From Raffaelea ambrosiae (lineage: Eukaryota > Ascomycota > Sordariomycetes > Ophiostomatales > Ophiostomataceae), in NCBI GenBank assembly GCA_002778195.1, contig PCDI01000001.1, forward strand, positions 992,001 to 1,056,000: a stretch of 64,000 nt of DNA, in the 5' to 3' direction. This document shows positions 43,770 through 53,418 of this stretch, one piece after another. The notes beneath the pieces were generated by a model. That model was not told the origin of the DNA. It searched no databases and saw only the letters and a list, made by a program, of their open reading frames with translations. Position 1 is the first letter of the stretch. Every line of letters starts with the position of its first letter. Both the position numbers and the translations under genes were made by a program.

Positions 43770-45086
43770 GGATTGTGCCACTGTGGCCACTGTTTGCAGT
43801 CGTCTCGTGCCACGAGCGTTCTCCGGTTCGTGCACACAAGCGCCCAAGCCAGGTAGGTGTGTGCTGGCCTCTGCTCGGAAATTCTCACAAGCTGGTCGGC
43901 ACGCAAGCGGTTCGGCACAAAAAGAGGCTGGCGGCGGCGGAACAAGTGGGGCGGGGCTAATAGAGTGAGAGTGTTTGGGGCGGGGGCGCTTGCCCGCAGG
44001 GAACGATGGCGGATTGCTTGACGGCGCCCGATTTGGACTGGAAACCTTCAGAGCGTAGCGAACACAAAAGACGTTCAGTGAGACAGCCCCCGACGTTCTG
44101 GAAACGGAATCTCTCCTTGGTCATGAAGGTGGTCGTTCTTGGCACTACGGCGCAGTCACAATAGAGCCAACTCCATAGCAGACGCTGCGAATCCTCCCTG
44201 GCCTTCTGCAACCCCCCAAGCGGCAATCCTCATCTTTGCGTTGCCGCTACAGCACAACGGGGCAGTGTCGTAGATGCACATACAAAAGCCCAGTGCATGC
44301 ACAAACCTTTGTTCTTCCCGCTCTCCCGACACAAGCAGCTCTTGACACGTCCAGCTTCCAGGCCGATGGGCTTCCAGCAACCGGCCAAAGAAGAACCCAG
44401 ATGCATGTGCAGAAACAATCATTTGTAGCGCCAACAGCGGCAAGCTGTCGCTTTGAACAGCCTTCCGTGGGATACGCCTCATTCGTGTTTCCCCGTCTTG
44501 TCCTGCTCTTCCGCCTCTTCCGTCCTTTTCCCCTCTTTGTTGCTCTCACACGCGGTTGGTCGGCTGGGACCTCCGCGCAGTCGCCTGTCCCGCATCTTGC
44601 ATTAAGGTGTGGCAAGCAAAGGGCGGGAGTGACCAACAAGAACTGAAACAGCTTGTCATGGCTGGGGAAAAAAAGTCCTACGGCCCTACGTCTAGGGGGG
44701 GAAACTGCTCTGGAAACCCAACAGTTCGGCAATGTCTTATGTTCCTTGGACACCTTCTACTTGGAGAAGGGAAGTGCCATCCCCCACTGACTGCATTCCG
44801 TATTCCCTTGCTGTACATTTTGGCCTTCCAACTTCGTAGTACAAGACGCAGAAGAATACGCGTAACAACTCGCCTGCTCATCAACTACATGACGTACGAT
44901 GTGTGTCAGCCACCTCCCTCTCTTTGTTCCTCTGGACTGAACCTCTGCAACGGGAAACATCAGATCAGCGCCGGCAACAGCCCAAAAAAAGGCCAAGCAA
45001 AAATTGTGATGACGTTTTCTCGTCTCCAAGAGCAATAACAATCGATTTAGTAAAAAAGAAGGACTTTTTGAAAAAGACAAAAAAAA
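43770..45086. other. Upstream region of sugar transporter, no gene
   Basis: No frame has recognisable domains. The last ~100 bp before the tRNA are A-rich, consistent with the T-rich Pol III terminator of the minus-strand tRNA at 45081-45086. Confidence 0.55.
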
Positions 45087-45168
45087 CGATGGGAGGGAGA
45101 TTCGAACTCCCGCGACCGAAGCCATATGATTTCTAATCATACCCATTAGACCACTCTGGCATCCCACC
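45087..45168 (-). tRNA. tRNA-Ser (anticodon AGA)
   Basis: An 82-nt type II cloverleaf on the minus strand. Acceptor GGTGGGA pairs with TCCCATC, with a D-arm CCA/TGG, anticodon stem TATGA/TCATA and loop TTAGAAA (anticodon AGA). A long variable arm of about 13 nt is diagnostic for Ser. The T-stem is GGGAG/CTCCC with loop TTCGAAT. A GTTTTTT terminator follows. No intron. Confidence 0.95.
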
Positions 45169-45286
45169 TCGGTTGTTGGAAAATTGGACTCCAATTATCT
45201 CTTATATAGGCAGCCGCGCTAGCCACCAAAAACCCCACATCTTTCCTTTGGTCGGTCCATTGGAGCACGGCACGACGAAACCATTC

Positions 45287-47941
45287 TCAGTCCACGACGC
45301 CTTGGGGAAGAAACGACACATAGTCCAGGGGCGCCTCCTCGGACCCGTCAGGGGTGCCCCGGACCGTCACCGTATCCCCCGCCGCCACCTCCACGCCCCT
45401 GAACGTCACCCGCATCGCCGAGTGCCCGTCCAGCTTGTTCGACGTCGCCTTGCCCAGCACGTCCTCCGCATCGCCCGCCCACCGGCCCACCGTCTGGTTG
45501 TTCAGCCGCACCTCCCACTGCGACCGCCCGCCCTGCAGGTCAAAGTAGTTGACGGCCAGGTCGTACGTGCCGGCGGGGAAGGGCACCGTGGCGGAGGCTG
45601 TTGCGGCCCCCGAGGAGGCAGCAGCAACGACAGCCAGGCCTCCGGAGGCCATGATGGACGGCGACACGGCCTGTGTGGTGTAGCCCCCCCGCAGGGCCAT
45701 GGCCTCGGCCTCGATGCGCCACGGGTGGTGGCCCACGCGGCTGTGCCTGTCGGCGATCCCCGACCGACCGGCAAAGAAGCCGCAGATGGCGTCCCGCCAG
45801 ACGATCGCATGGCCGGCCTGGAAGGCCAGCTGGGCGGCCACCGACGCGTGCCGCTCGTCGTCGATCTTGCCGCGGAGGGCGCGCCAGCGGGCGACAAACG
45901 TCTGGGCCGTGGCCGCGCCGGCATAGTGGGCGTCGTAGATGTGCTGGATGACGGTCTGGTTCGACGACGACGAGGAGGAGCCTAGTGTCTGCGTGTAGGG
46001 CACGTGGTGGAACCAGAGGAGCAGGTCGTCGGGCGTGGTGGCCAGATTCTCCCAGCGGGCGGCCACTTCGGGCGGGTACTGCCCGGCGAAGCCCGTGCCG
46101 TTGGCCACGGTGCGGTCCATGCCGACGCCGCGCGTGTCGGCGCGCGTCCACTGGCCCCAGCCGTTGTTGTCCTGGGAGGCCGGGTTGGGGCCAAAGTGCG
46201 TGTACAGGATGTCGGTGAGCGTCTGGAGGCCGAGGTTGCCGGTGTAGTTCTCGTACGCCGGCCAGGAGGCCATGGCGAGGTCGCCCACCGTGGCGACGAC
46301 GTCGGGGTCGGGGCCAAAGGTCAGTCGAGCCCAGTCGTCGACCATGGCGCGGCTCGCGGTCGCCGGGGAAGGCGGGGAAGGCGGGGGGCTCGGATCCCAG
46401 GCCAGCCGGCCATACGCGTACAGGTTCGCCTGCGCCAGGTGGCTGCCGAGCCACGTGTTGCTCCGGCCCGCGTTCACGACGCCGGCCGCGCCGCCCAGCG
46501 CGCGTCCGAACCGGCGGCCCGTCACAATGTCGCCCACGGCGGAGGCCTTGCCGTCCACGCGCATGTCAAAGTCCAGGACGGTGCGCCAGAGCGGCGGCAG
46601 GTACACGAGGTGGCACTGCTGCCCCAGGTATTCCTGCGTGATCTGCAGCTCGATGGCGGCGTGCGTATGCTGCAGGTGGGCAAACAGCGGCGACGCGGGC
46701 TCGCGGACCTGGAAGTCGATGGGGCCGTACTTGACCTGGACGACGACGTTGTCGTCGAACTGGCCATCGAGCGGTGCAAAGTAGCGGACGGCGGCGTTGG
46801 CGCGGTCGGCCTGCCAGTCGGACTCGCTGAGCTGGTCGTAGACAAAGGCGCGGTACAGCAGGATGCCCTGGCCGCCGCCGCCGTGGGCCTGGAGAGCGCG
46901 GGCAAACAGATTGGCGCCCTGGGCCAGGGTCCGGTTGTACGTCCGGGGCCCCGGCTGGCCCTCCGCGTCGCCTTTCACCAGGAACCCGGCGAGGTCGGGG
47001 ACATGGCGATGCAGGTGGGCCGTGGCATTGTTCCAAAAGGCAACGACGCCCGCATTGAGAGGGTCGTACGTCCGCAGCCCACCGACCGACTGGGGCGCGG
47101 CAAAGTTGAGCGAGACGCCGACCTGCACGCCGTACGGCCGGAAGACATCGGCAATGCGTCCCAGTCCTTGCAAGTGGCTGGGTGCATGGATGAGGGTGGC
47201 GTTTGCGTTGACGTTGTTGACCACGACGGCCTGGATGCCGACAGATGCGAGCAGGCGCGCGTACATGCCGGCCCGGGTGAGGTTGGCGACCACGCCGCCT
47301 CCAGAGAAGAAGAGGGATTGTCCGCCGTAGCCGCGCTCAATGCTGCCGTCCAGATTGTCCCACTGGTTGACCCAGCGAACCGGAGCAGCCGGATTGCTGA
47401 CGTAGTCGTCGTCCGGCAGCGTGCCCTGGGCCAAGAGAGACAGGTAGCGGAAGGTGCCGTAGAGCGTGCCTCGATCGTTGGAGCCGAGGATGGCCGAGGT
47501 TGCTGTGTTGCCCAGACGCCAGAGGAACCCATCCGGGACGAGCTTGGGATGGAACTTGGCCGTCGTTTGGTTGCCGCACAGTCGGTTGACTGCAGCAGAC
47601 GTTCCCACGACGAGCAGCCTTGCTTTGTCGTTTTCGTTTGTCGAGGCTGCTGCTAGTATGGTCGAGCAGTTCTCTCCAACATGCTCAACCGCCACACTAT
47701 GGTTGAACATGCCGGCCAGGCCAGTGCGTAGCTCTTCGCCGGCAGTAAAGACGGGATTGCCAGCCGTGGCATTGGCCACCAGGATTCGATCCGGCAGTCG
47801 GGCAGCAAGGGACTGGATATCTGCATCTGCTGTGTTGAGTGGCGCGTACCGGAGCCAGGCGTCGATGCCCGTCTCGGCTCTGCAGACGGCAGCAAAGACT
47901 GCAACAACAGCAAGACACATAGGTCGACTTGTTGGAAGCAT
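45287..47941 (-). CDS. Secreted alpha-glucuronidase, GH67
   Basis: A single-exon 884-aa protein that removes 4-O-methyl-glucuronic acid from xylo-oligosaccharides in hemicellulose breakdown. The start is the ATG at 47941 (an in-frame TTG lies 30 bp upstream). It gives a signal peptide, MLPTSRPMCLAVVAVFAAVC. GH67 blocks: WVNQWDNLDGSIERGYGG (192-206), FLVKGDAEGQPGP with the acid Glu at 327, KYGPIDFQVREP with Asp 409, LQITQEYLGQQ with Glu 437, and GSHLAQANLYAYGRLAWDP. The three catalytic acids of the family are all present. Length fits fungal AguA (about 840 aa). Several NxT/S sites suggest glycosylation. Confidence 0.95.
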   Translation of the reverse strand: MLPTSRPMCLAVVAVFAAVCRAETGIDAWLRYAPLNTADADIQSLAARLPDRILVANATAGNPVFTAGEELRTGLAGMFNHSVAVEHVGENCSTILAAASTNENDKARLLVVGTSAAVNRLCGNQTTAKFHPKLVPDGFLWRLGNTATSAILGSNDRGTLYGTFRYLSLLAQGTLPDDDYVSNPAAPVRWVNQWDNLDGSIERGYGGQSLFFSGGGVVANLTRAGMYARLLASVGIQAVVVNNVNANATLIHAPSHLQGLGRIADVFRPYGVQVGVSLNFAAPQSVGGLRTYDPLNAGVVAFWNNATAHLHRHVPDLAGFLVKGDAEGQPGPRTYNRTLAQGANLFARALQAHGGGGQGILLYRAFVYDQLSESDWQADRANAAVRYFAPLDGQFDDNVVVQVKYGPIDFQVREPASPLFAHLQHTHAAIELQITQEYLGQQCHLVYLPPLWRTVLDFDMRVDGKASAVGDIVTGRRFGRALGGAAGVVNAGRSNTWLGSHLAQANLYAYGRLAWDPSPPPSPPSPATASRAMVDDWARLTFGPDPDVVATVGDLAMASWPAYENYTGNLGLQTLTDILYTHFGPNPASQDNNGWGQWTRADTRGVGMDRTVANGTGFAGQYPPEVAARWENLATTPDDLLLWFHHVPYTQTLGSSSSSSNQTVIQHIYDAHYAGAATAQTFVARWRALRGKIDDERHASVAAQLAFQAGHAIVWRDAICGFFAGRSGIADRHSRVGHHPWRIEAEAMALRGGYTTQAVSPSIMASGGLAVVAAASSGAATASATVPFPAGTYDLAVNYFDLQGGRSQWEVRLNNQTVGRWAGDAEDVLGKATSNKLDGHSAMRVTFRGVEVAAGDTVTVRGTPDGSEEAPLDYVSFLPQGVVD

Positions 47942-48778
47942 CGTGTTGGAGTTCTGGTTTGGATGTATCAAAAAGAGAATATACGTCGCTCATCGCTCGT
48001 GTCTTACTTCGTACAGAATTCGATCCCTCAAAATACATCCAAGGCCATAATAGCCACAGTATTTCAGTATTTATTGTCGTCGGCTAATACTTTCTTAATG
48101 CAAATTTCGAAAAGCTCGGTACGGAAGAAAAGTCCCGCCAAAGAAAGACATACTCAAGAAACATGCAGAATCAACAAGTCTACGAATAATTTCTTAAATT
48201 AAAAGGATCAAACAATCACTACAATTTTTTCTTTTCCTTTACCTTCTTTCCTTGAGTTCTTTCCTTCAAATCTCTACATGTTGGTTGAATCCTAGATTGA
48301 GATCAGATTGTCTTCAGATTCACCAGCTAAAATAGCTTCCCAACACAGCAAACGCAAGAGATTACAGATTCGACAGTGATGTCATTTCTGTTTCAGACGC
48401 CTTATTCTTATTCACACAGAAATGATCGGAAATCCTGCCCCGTGTGGTTATTGGCGGTCCTGGCCTTCCTGTGATTCCACATTCAGAAGGTGATTTTTAC
48501 TTTCCCGTACAGCTCTCGACTCTCGTTCACCTTTACATCTACTGGATTGATTTGATCCCAATAAAACTCATCTCTATTTTCTCAAAGTAGTAGCGTCTCG
48601 TTTTTATTTGGGGCTTTTTTTTTTTTGGCTTTCTCCACCACTTTCCACTCTTTCTCTTTTATTTTAAAGAAGACACTTACGATCACTGCGCGTCTTGAGC
48701 AAGTATCCTCAACCAAAAAACGCAAACACTATTTTTTGGAGCACCGCACGAGAAGCTGCAGGTCGGCCTGACGTTACG
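47942..48778. other. Divergent promoter between GH67 and BTB genes
   Basis: AT-rich, 837 bp, with a pyrimidine tract just before the BTB gene. A GGCTAA core is at 48082-48087. No gene is seen. Confidence 0.6.
48082..48087 (+). promoter_or_regulatory. GGCTAA core, possible XlnR site for the GH67 gene
   Basis: GGCTAA is the core recognised by XlnR/XYR1, the fungal xylanase regulator that controls alpha-glucuronidase genes in Aspergillus. It lies about 140 bp upstream of the GH67 ATG. One hexamer can occur by chance. Confidence 0.35.
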
Positions 48779-50773
48779 ATGGCTATGCCAGATGCTGCTA
48801 GTGCTGGTCCCTCAGGGCAGTCTTCGAAAGCAAACTCACCGACTAAAGACATCGTGGTTCTTGACGACGACGACGACAACAACACTGATACCGGTACGAT
48901 AGCTGGCCGGTCTCCGAAGGGCAAAGCAATCAAGTCCTCAGATCTCTGTGTCATCGATGGGCAGGGAGATCTGATCCTCGTGGTCACGGCGGGCCCCAAC
49001 ATCGTCACAAAATACAAAGTAGACTCACGAGCACTTGCTCGCGGGTCCCAGTTTTGGGAGGAGTGCCTACGTGCGCAGCCCAAAGAAGAAGAAGACACGG
49101 CAAAGGAGACAAAGCCGGACAGCCAACACGTGTCTCCGTGCACTGCTGTCTTCGAGGCCGACGAGCCGACCACCCATGGCGTCGCGGCTGACCACGGTGC
49201 CGCATCCAGTCCCGGTGGGATGGCCGGCCGCTTCCTACCTATGCACGGTCGCCTGCACAACCCGTTTGGTCCACCTGCTGCCTTTGGGGTTGGCGCGTTC
49301 GGCCCGTATGCCGACCCGGGAGCCAGCCCGTTCGGACAGCTCTCGCGGCTGCCGCCCCGAAGCAGCAGAGACCCCATGGACAAGAGCATGCTTCCATCGC
49401 TTGCGGCGTCGAGCGCGAATCTGCCTGCCCCAGGAAACGCGCACGGAAAGCGGAAGCAGGCTGGCGTCGACCGTGGCACCAACACGACGCGTGCTCCGAA
49501 GGGAGAGGACGCCATGCCAGCCGGCCCCGTGCCTCCGCCGACTCTGCCTGGGGCCGGTACCCAGAAGCCGAGCATCAGCCGTGCCGTGCATTCTGACGGC
49601 ATCCAAGACGAAGACGGCCTTTGGACGGTCACCCTGGACCTGCCCGAGCACAGGCTTCACGTCGCCAAGATGGACGTCGTCCTCGATACCGTGCACGGCC
49701 TCCGCGATCGTGTCCAGACCTGCCCGACCCTGCGGGAGATCTGTTCGATTGCCGTTCTCGCCAACGTGTGCCAGATGATGCCCAAAATGGCAGTCGACAT
49801 CCAGCGCTGGCGGGCCATGGCACCCGTGGATCTCGACAGCGGCGGATCGCCGGGCCATGGGATTCTGCACCAGCCGGTCGGCATCGACCCGAATCTATAT
49901 GCACACCTGCACCTCGCCTGGGAGGTTGGCGACGAGAACGAGTTTCAGAAGTGGCTCAAGGCACTGGCCTGGCACGTCGAGGTCAGCCCGGAGGGGGGTG
50001 ATCTGGTCTGTCTGAAGCAGCGGTCTGCGCACAAAGGAGGCATTGGCCGCCAGGAAGTGATCAGGCTGGCCAAGATGGAAGGTGGGTGGAAACAAGCGAG
50101 CCTCTTTTTTATAACCGTTTTCTGTTGGGCTCCAGCGCTTTGTGTTCCTTTGCTCGGCTAACAAACGGCAGACAACATCCGTGCCCATCGCTTCGAGACG
50201 ATCAAACAGACCCTTGGCCATCTCGAAGAGCGTCACAGCATGCTGCGCGGCTTTCCGCTGCAGAGAAGGCCAAGAAAGCGCACGCATTCTCAGATCTCAA
50301 GCAACTCTGAGAAGAACAATGACCCCCCCGCTGGCTCAGCTGGCTCAGCTGGCTCGGCTGGCAGCAAGAACAACGCCGGCGACCACCCTGGCTTCTCATG
50401 CGCTCTGAACCGTGCCCTCGCAGCCACGCGGGCAGACTGCGACGCTTACTACTATGGCCTCATGCTGCAGGAGTTGGGCAAGCAAAAGGTACATCTGCAC
50501 GACCTGCCGAAGCCCGAGCAGGTGATGAAGAGTCCCCACGGCCTCTACGCAGTCCTGGAAAAGGTGCACGATGCCATGGAGGAGCGCAAGGGCCAGAGCC
50601 ACGGCCTGCAGGGGTTCTTGTCGCGACACGACCACTGCAACCCACTGAGTCCGGTCCTGGTGCGTCTCAAGGCGTGGCAGGACAACGAGCCGGTGCAGCT
50701 GACTGCGGCCCAGAAGGAGCATTTTGCCAAGCAGCGGGATAAGATGGGGCCCAAATATTTTACGATACTGTGA
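48779..50773 (+). CDS. BTB/POZ-fold protein
   Basis: Exons 48779-50081 and 50172-50773 join as G|AC to give 634 aa. The frame is open from a TTG at 48695, but the first ATG (48779, GTTACGATGGC) is used. A split BTB-like fold is visible. The first half is GDLILVVTAGPNIVTKYKVD, then SRALARGSQFWEECL. A 200-residue Pro/Gly-rich insert comes next, followed by WTVTLDLPEHRLHVAKMDVV, DTVHGLRDRVQTCPTLREIC and SIAVLANVCQMMPKM. In common fungal BTB proteins these halves are adjacent. The second exon carries a basic QRRPRKRTHSQ patch and SAGSAGSAGS, and ends GPKYFTIL. Such proteins are usually nuclear or E3 adaptors; the specific role is unknown. Confidence 0.7.
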
Positions 50774-51792
50774 GAGAAGAAGGGCGGAAGGAAAAAAAAC
50801 AGGCATCGAAAATTATACCAGAAGAAGGAAAAAGCAGAAACTGATAAAAAGGGAGCAATGTGCGTATGTGAACGGGCTGACGACTTCGGGGAAGGGGATG
50901 TTGTGAAGGATGATGCTTTGAATGGAGACATTTTGGCAGGAGGATATTGTGAGAGCGGCCGCAATTATGCAACGTGAGAACTGGCCATGCGGATGTCAAT
51001 AGCAGCGTGGCACGTTCCGGGTTGGATTCTTGTTGCTCAAGGTAGCCAACAAGTTGCCATGTTTGCCGAGTCGGATAGTTGGTTGTTTAAGGAGTTTGGG
51101 GTAAAACGACGAGGCTGACTTTTTTTTTTCTTTTCTTTTCTTCCAGGCTGCATCGTCAGCTCGGTCGTACATTCCCCCAATCCACAATTTCATGACAGCG
51201 TTCAGTGGTACTTTATACCCCTTCTGTCTTGTGCTGCCTTACGAGTACGGGCTGGTACCAAAGACACTTGGACGGGAAGTCCGCGGCGGAACACGGCAGA
51301 GCCAGGGGGAAATCCGGGCTTTTTGTCTCCACAAAACGTGGTTCTAGACCGTGGATTTCTCGGCGTGTGTTCTGCTTGGACATGACAAATGGGACCGGGC
51401 ATTTCTAAGCCAACAACACGAGTACCACGAGCATCATGTACGATGAGAACCTGTCAAAGTGGCCGAGACGCCGAGAATGGACTAGAAATTTAAAGGCGTA
51501 ATACGTCTTGCGTCACAGGGAAACGCCCGCGCGGTCTCTTAAATGGAAGCGGCTTCCTTGATGTTCTGATGAGGGATAACTATCCTGAAAATGCGAGGGA
51601 TGAAGCAAAAGGTTGGCGACCATCAAGGCATGTATTGAGAACGCATGGTTCCTTTGCATCTACGCCGTTGTCGGTCCCGATTTGAAATTCGTCTCTAGCT
51701 GACGGTTAACGGCTCCCGAAGCCTTCAACTTTGGAGGTCTAAACGTCTAAACGTCTTCACACCATATCCACAAGCTTACACCCTGCGCCACC
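50774..51792. other. Intergenic, promoter of the MBL-fold gene
   Basis: A T-rich tract lies at 51120-51145. Otherwise the composition is mixed and no gene is seen. The final 60 bp repeat GTCTAAACGTCTAAACGTCT just upstream of the ATG. Confidence 0.55.
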
Positions 51793-53046
51793 ATGGCTGC
51801 CAAGACGAGCCCCCTCGGCATCCCCTACTCGGACAGCACCGTCAGTGTCTCCATCCTCAATTCGACGGCGTACCTGGCCGTGCCGTTTGGCCATTTTGTC
51901 CAGCCGGCCATCGAGGGCATCGACAACATCGAGGCCTGCTGTTTCTCATTCTTGATTGAGCACAAGGGACGACGAACAACGGCCGCCGCCGCCCACCCCC
52001 GCCGGGTCGTCTTTGACCTCGCCGTCCGCAAGGACTGGGCCACCGGCTGCAGCCCGGCCCTCCGCCGCCACATCGGCCGCCTCACGGCTGCGCCGGGCAC
52101 CTACATCCGCGTCGAAAAGGACGTCGCCGACGTGCTGGCCGAGCATGGCGTCCCGCCCGACTCGGTCGAGGCCGTCGTCTGGAGCCACACGCACGTGGAC
52201 CACATTGGCAACCCGGCCCGGTTCGGCCCGGGCACCGACCTGGTCGTCGGACCCGGGTTTGGCACGGGGAGAGGAGGGACGTGCGGATGTGAAGGAGGGC
52301 ACCCGGACAACGACGAGGCCGCCCCCCCGGACCTGCACATCTTCCCGGGCTACCCGGCCGACCCGGACAGCGTGCTGCTGGAGTCGGACTACCAGGGCCG
52401 GACCCTGCGCGAGTTGACGGACCGCGACTTTGCAGCGTCGGGCGTGGCCATTGCTGGCTGCCGGGCCTGCGACTACTTTGGCGACGGGTCGCTGTACCTG
52501 CTGGACGCGCCGGGCCACTCGCCGGGCCACCTGTGCGGCCTGGCGCGGGTGCACGCCGACCCCGCGCTGCCCAACGGCGGGCACTTTGTGCTGATGGGCG
52601 GCGACGCGTTCCACCACATGGCCGAGTTCCGGCCGAGCCCGTACGTGCCGCTGCCGACCACGCTGCCGGCGGGGTTCGGCGGCGGGCCGACCGCGAAGCT
52701 GCTGCCTCTGCTCCAGAACGCGGCGGAGCACCAGGGTCGGACGCCCGCGTCCGACGAGACCCTGCGGCAGACGGCGTTTGTGGTTCCGGCCGGCGTCAGG
52801 GGGGCGTCGGTGCACTTGGACCCGGCCGAGGCGCTGGCGACGATCCGCAAACTGCAGGCTTTGGATGGGGACGAAAACATTCTGGTGGTGGCGGCCCACG
52901 ACCAGCACCTGATGGACCGGGTGGAGGCGGACCAGGGCCTGTTCCCGGCGACGGCCAACGACTTTGTGGCCCGGGGCTGGAATGCGCGGAGCCGGTGGAC
53001 ATTTTTGAAGGACCTGGCCGTGGCAGTGGGGGAGGAGAAGGCGTGA
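51793..53046 (+). CDS. Metallo-beta-lactamase fold hydrolase (lactonase-like)
   Basis: A single-exon 417-aa protein. The zinc-binding motif HxHxDH appears as WSHTHVDHIGNPARFG (about residues 135-150). The later metal ligands fit LLDAPGHSPGHLCGL (His) and FVLMGGDAFHHMAEF (Asp, His), and a final His is available in VVAAHDQHLMD. This set is typical of fungal MBL-fold lactonase-like enzymes that hydrolyse lactones or esters; the substrate is not deducible. No signal peptide is clear, so it is probably cytosolic. The start has an ideal context, CCACCATGGC. It converges on the J-domain gene. Confidence 0.85.
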   Translation: MAAKTSPLGIPYSDSTVSVSILNSTAYLAVPFGHFVQPAIEGIDNIEACCFSFLIEHKGRRTTAAAAHPRRVVFDLAVRKDWATGCSPALRRHIGRLTAAPGTYIRVEKDVADVLAEHGVPPDSVEAVVWSHTHVDHIGNPARFGPGTDLVVGPGFGTGRGGTCGCEGGHPDNDEAAPPDLHIFPGYPADPDSVLLESDYQGRTLRELTDRDFAASGVAIAGCRACDYFGDGSLYLLDAPGHSPGHLCGLARVHADPALPNGGHFVLMGGDAFHHMAEFRPSPYVPLPTTLPAGFGGGPTAKLLPLLQNAAEHQGRTPASDETLRQTAFVVPAGVRGASVHLDPAEALATIRKLQALDGDENILVVAAHDQHLMDRVEADQGLFPATANDFVARGWNARSRWTFLKDLAVAVGEEKA

Positions 53047-53418
53047 TGAAATGGAGGATGCGATGAAGGAAGTAGGAGATTAGGAGATGCTTCAAAGGGG
53101 GGCGCAGTCAGGGACTACTTTGGCAATGTTTTTTCAGTTGGGCTAATTCAGGGCTATTTCAAAATGGTATTCTTACAAGCGCAAACCGTCCATGGAAAAA
53201 ACGAAGTTTGAATGATTGAAGTGGATCAAAATCAGAGAAACATCAGAGAAAAAGAGAAATAATCAGAGAAACAGAGAAACAATCAGAGAAACAGAGAAAC
53301 ATCAGAGGAACAGAGAAACATCAGAGAAACCATCAGAAAAAACAAAAACCGAAACCGGGAAAAGGAAAGCGTAAGCTGAACAACTGCGTGGAGACTGAAC
53401 AACTCAACTGGCGCGTCC
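53047..53418. other. Convergent 3' flank between MBL-fold and J-domain genes
   Basis: Mostly occupied by an A-rich minisatellite at 53218-53336. No gene is seen. Confidence 0.7.
53218..53336. repeat. Minisatellite, ATCAGAGAAAC / AGAGAAAC units
   Basis: About ten imperfect copies of ATCAGAGAAACAGAGAAAC and shorter forms. It lies between the two convergent stops, so it is probably in a 3' UTR. Confidence 0.9.
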
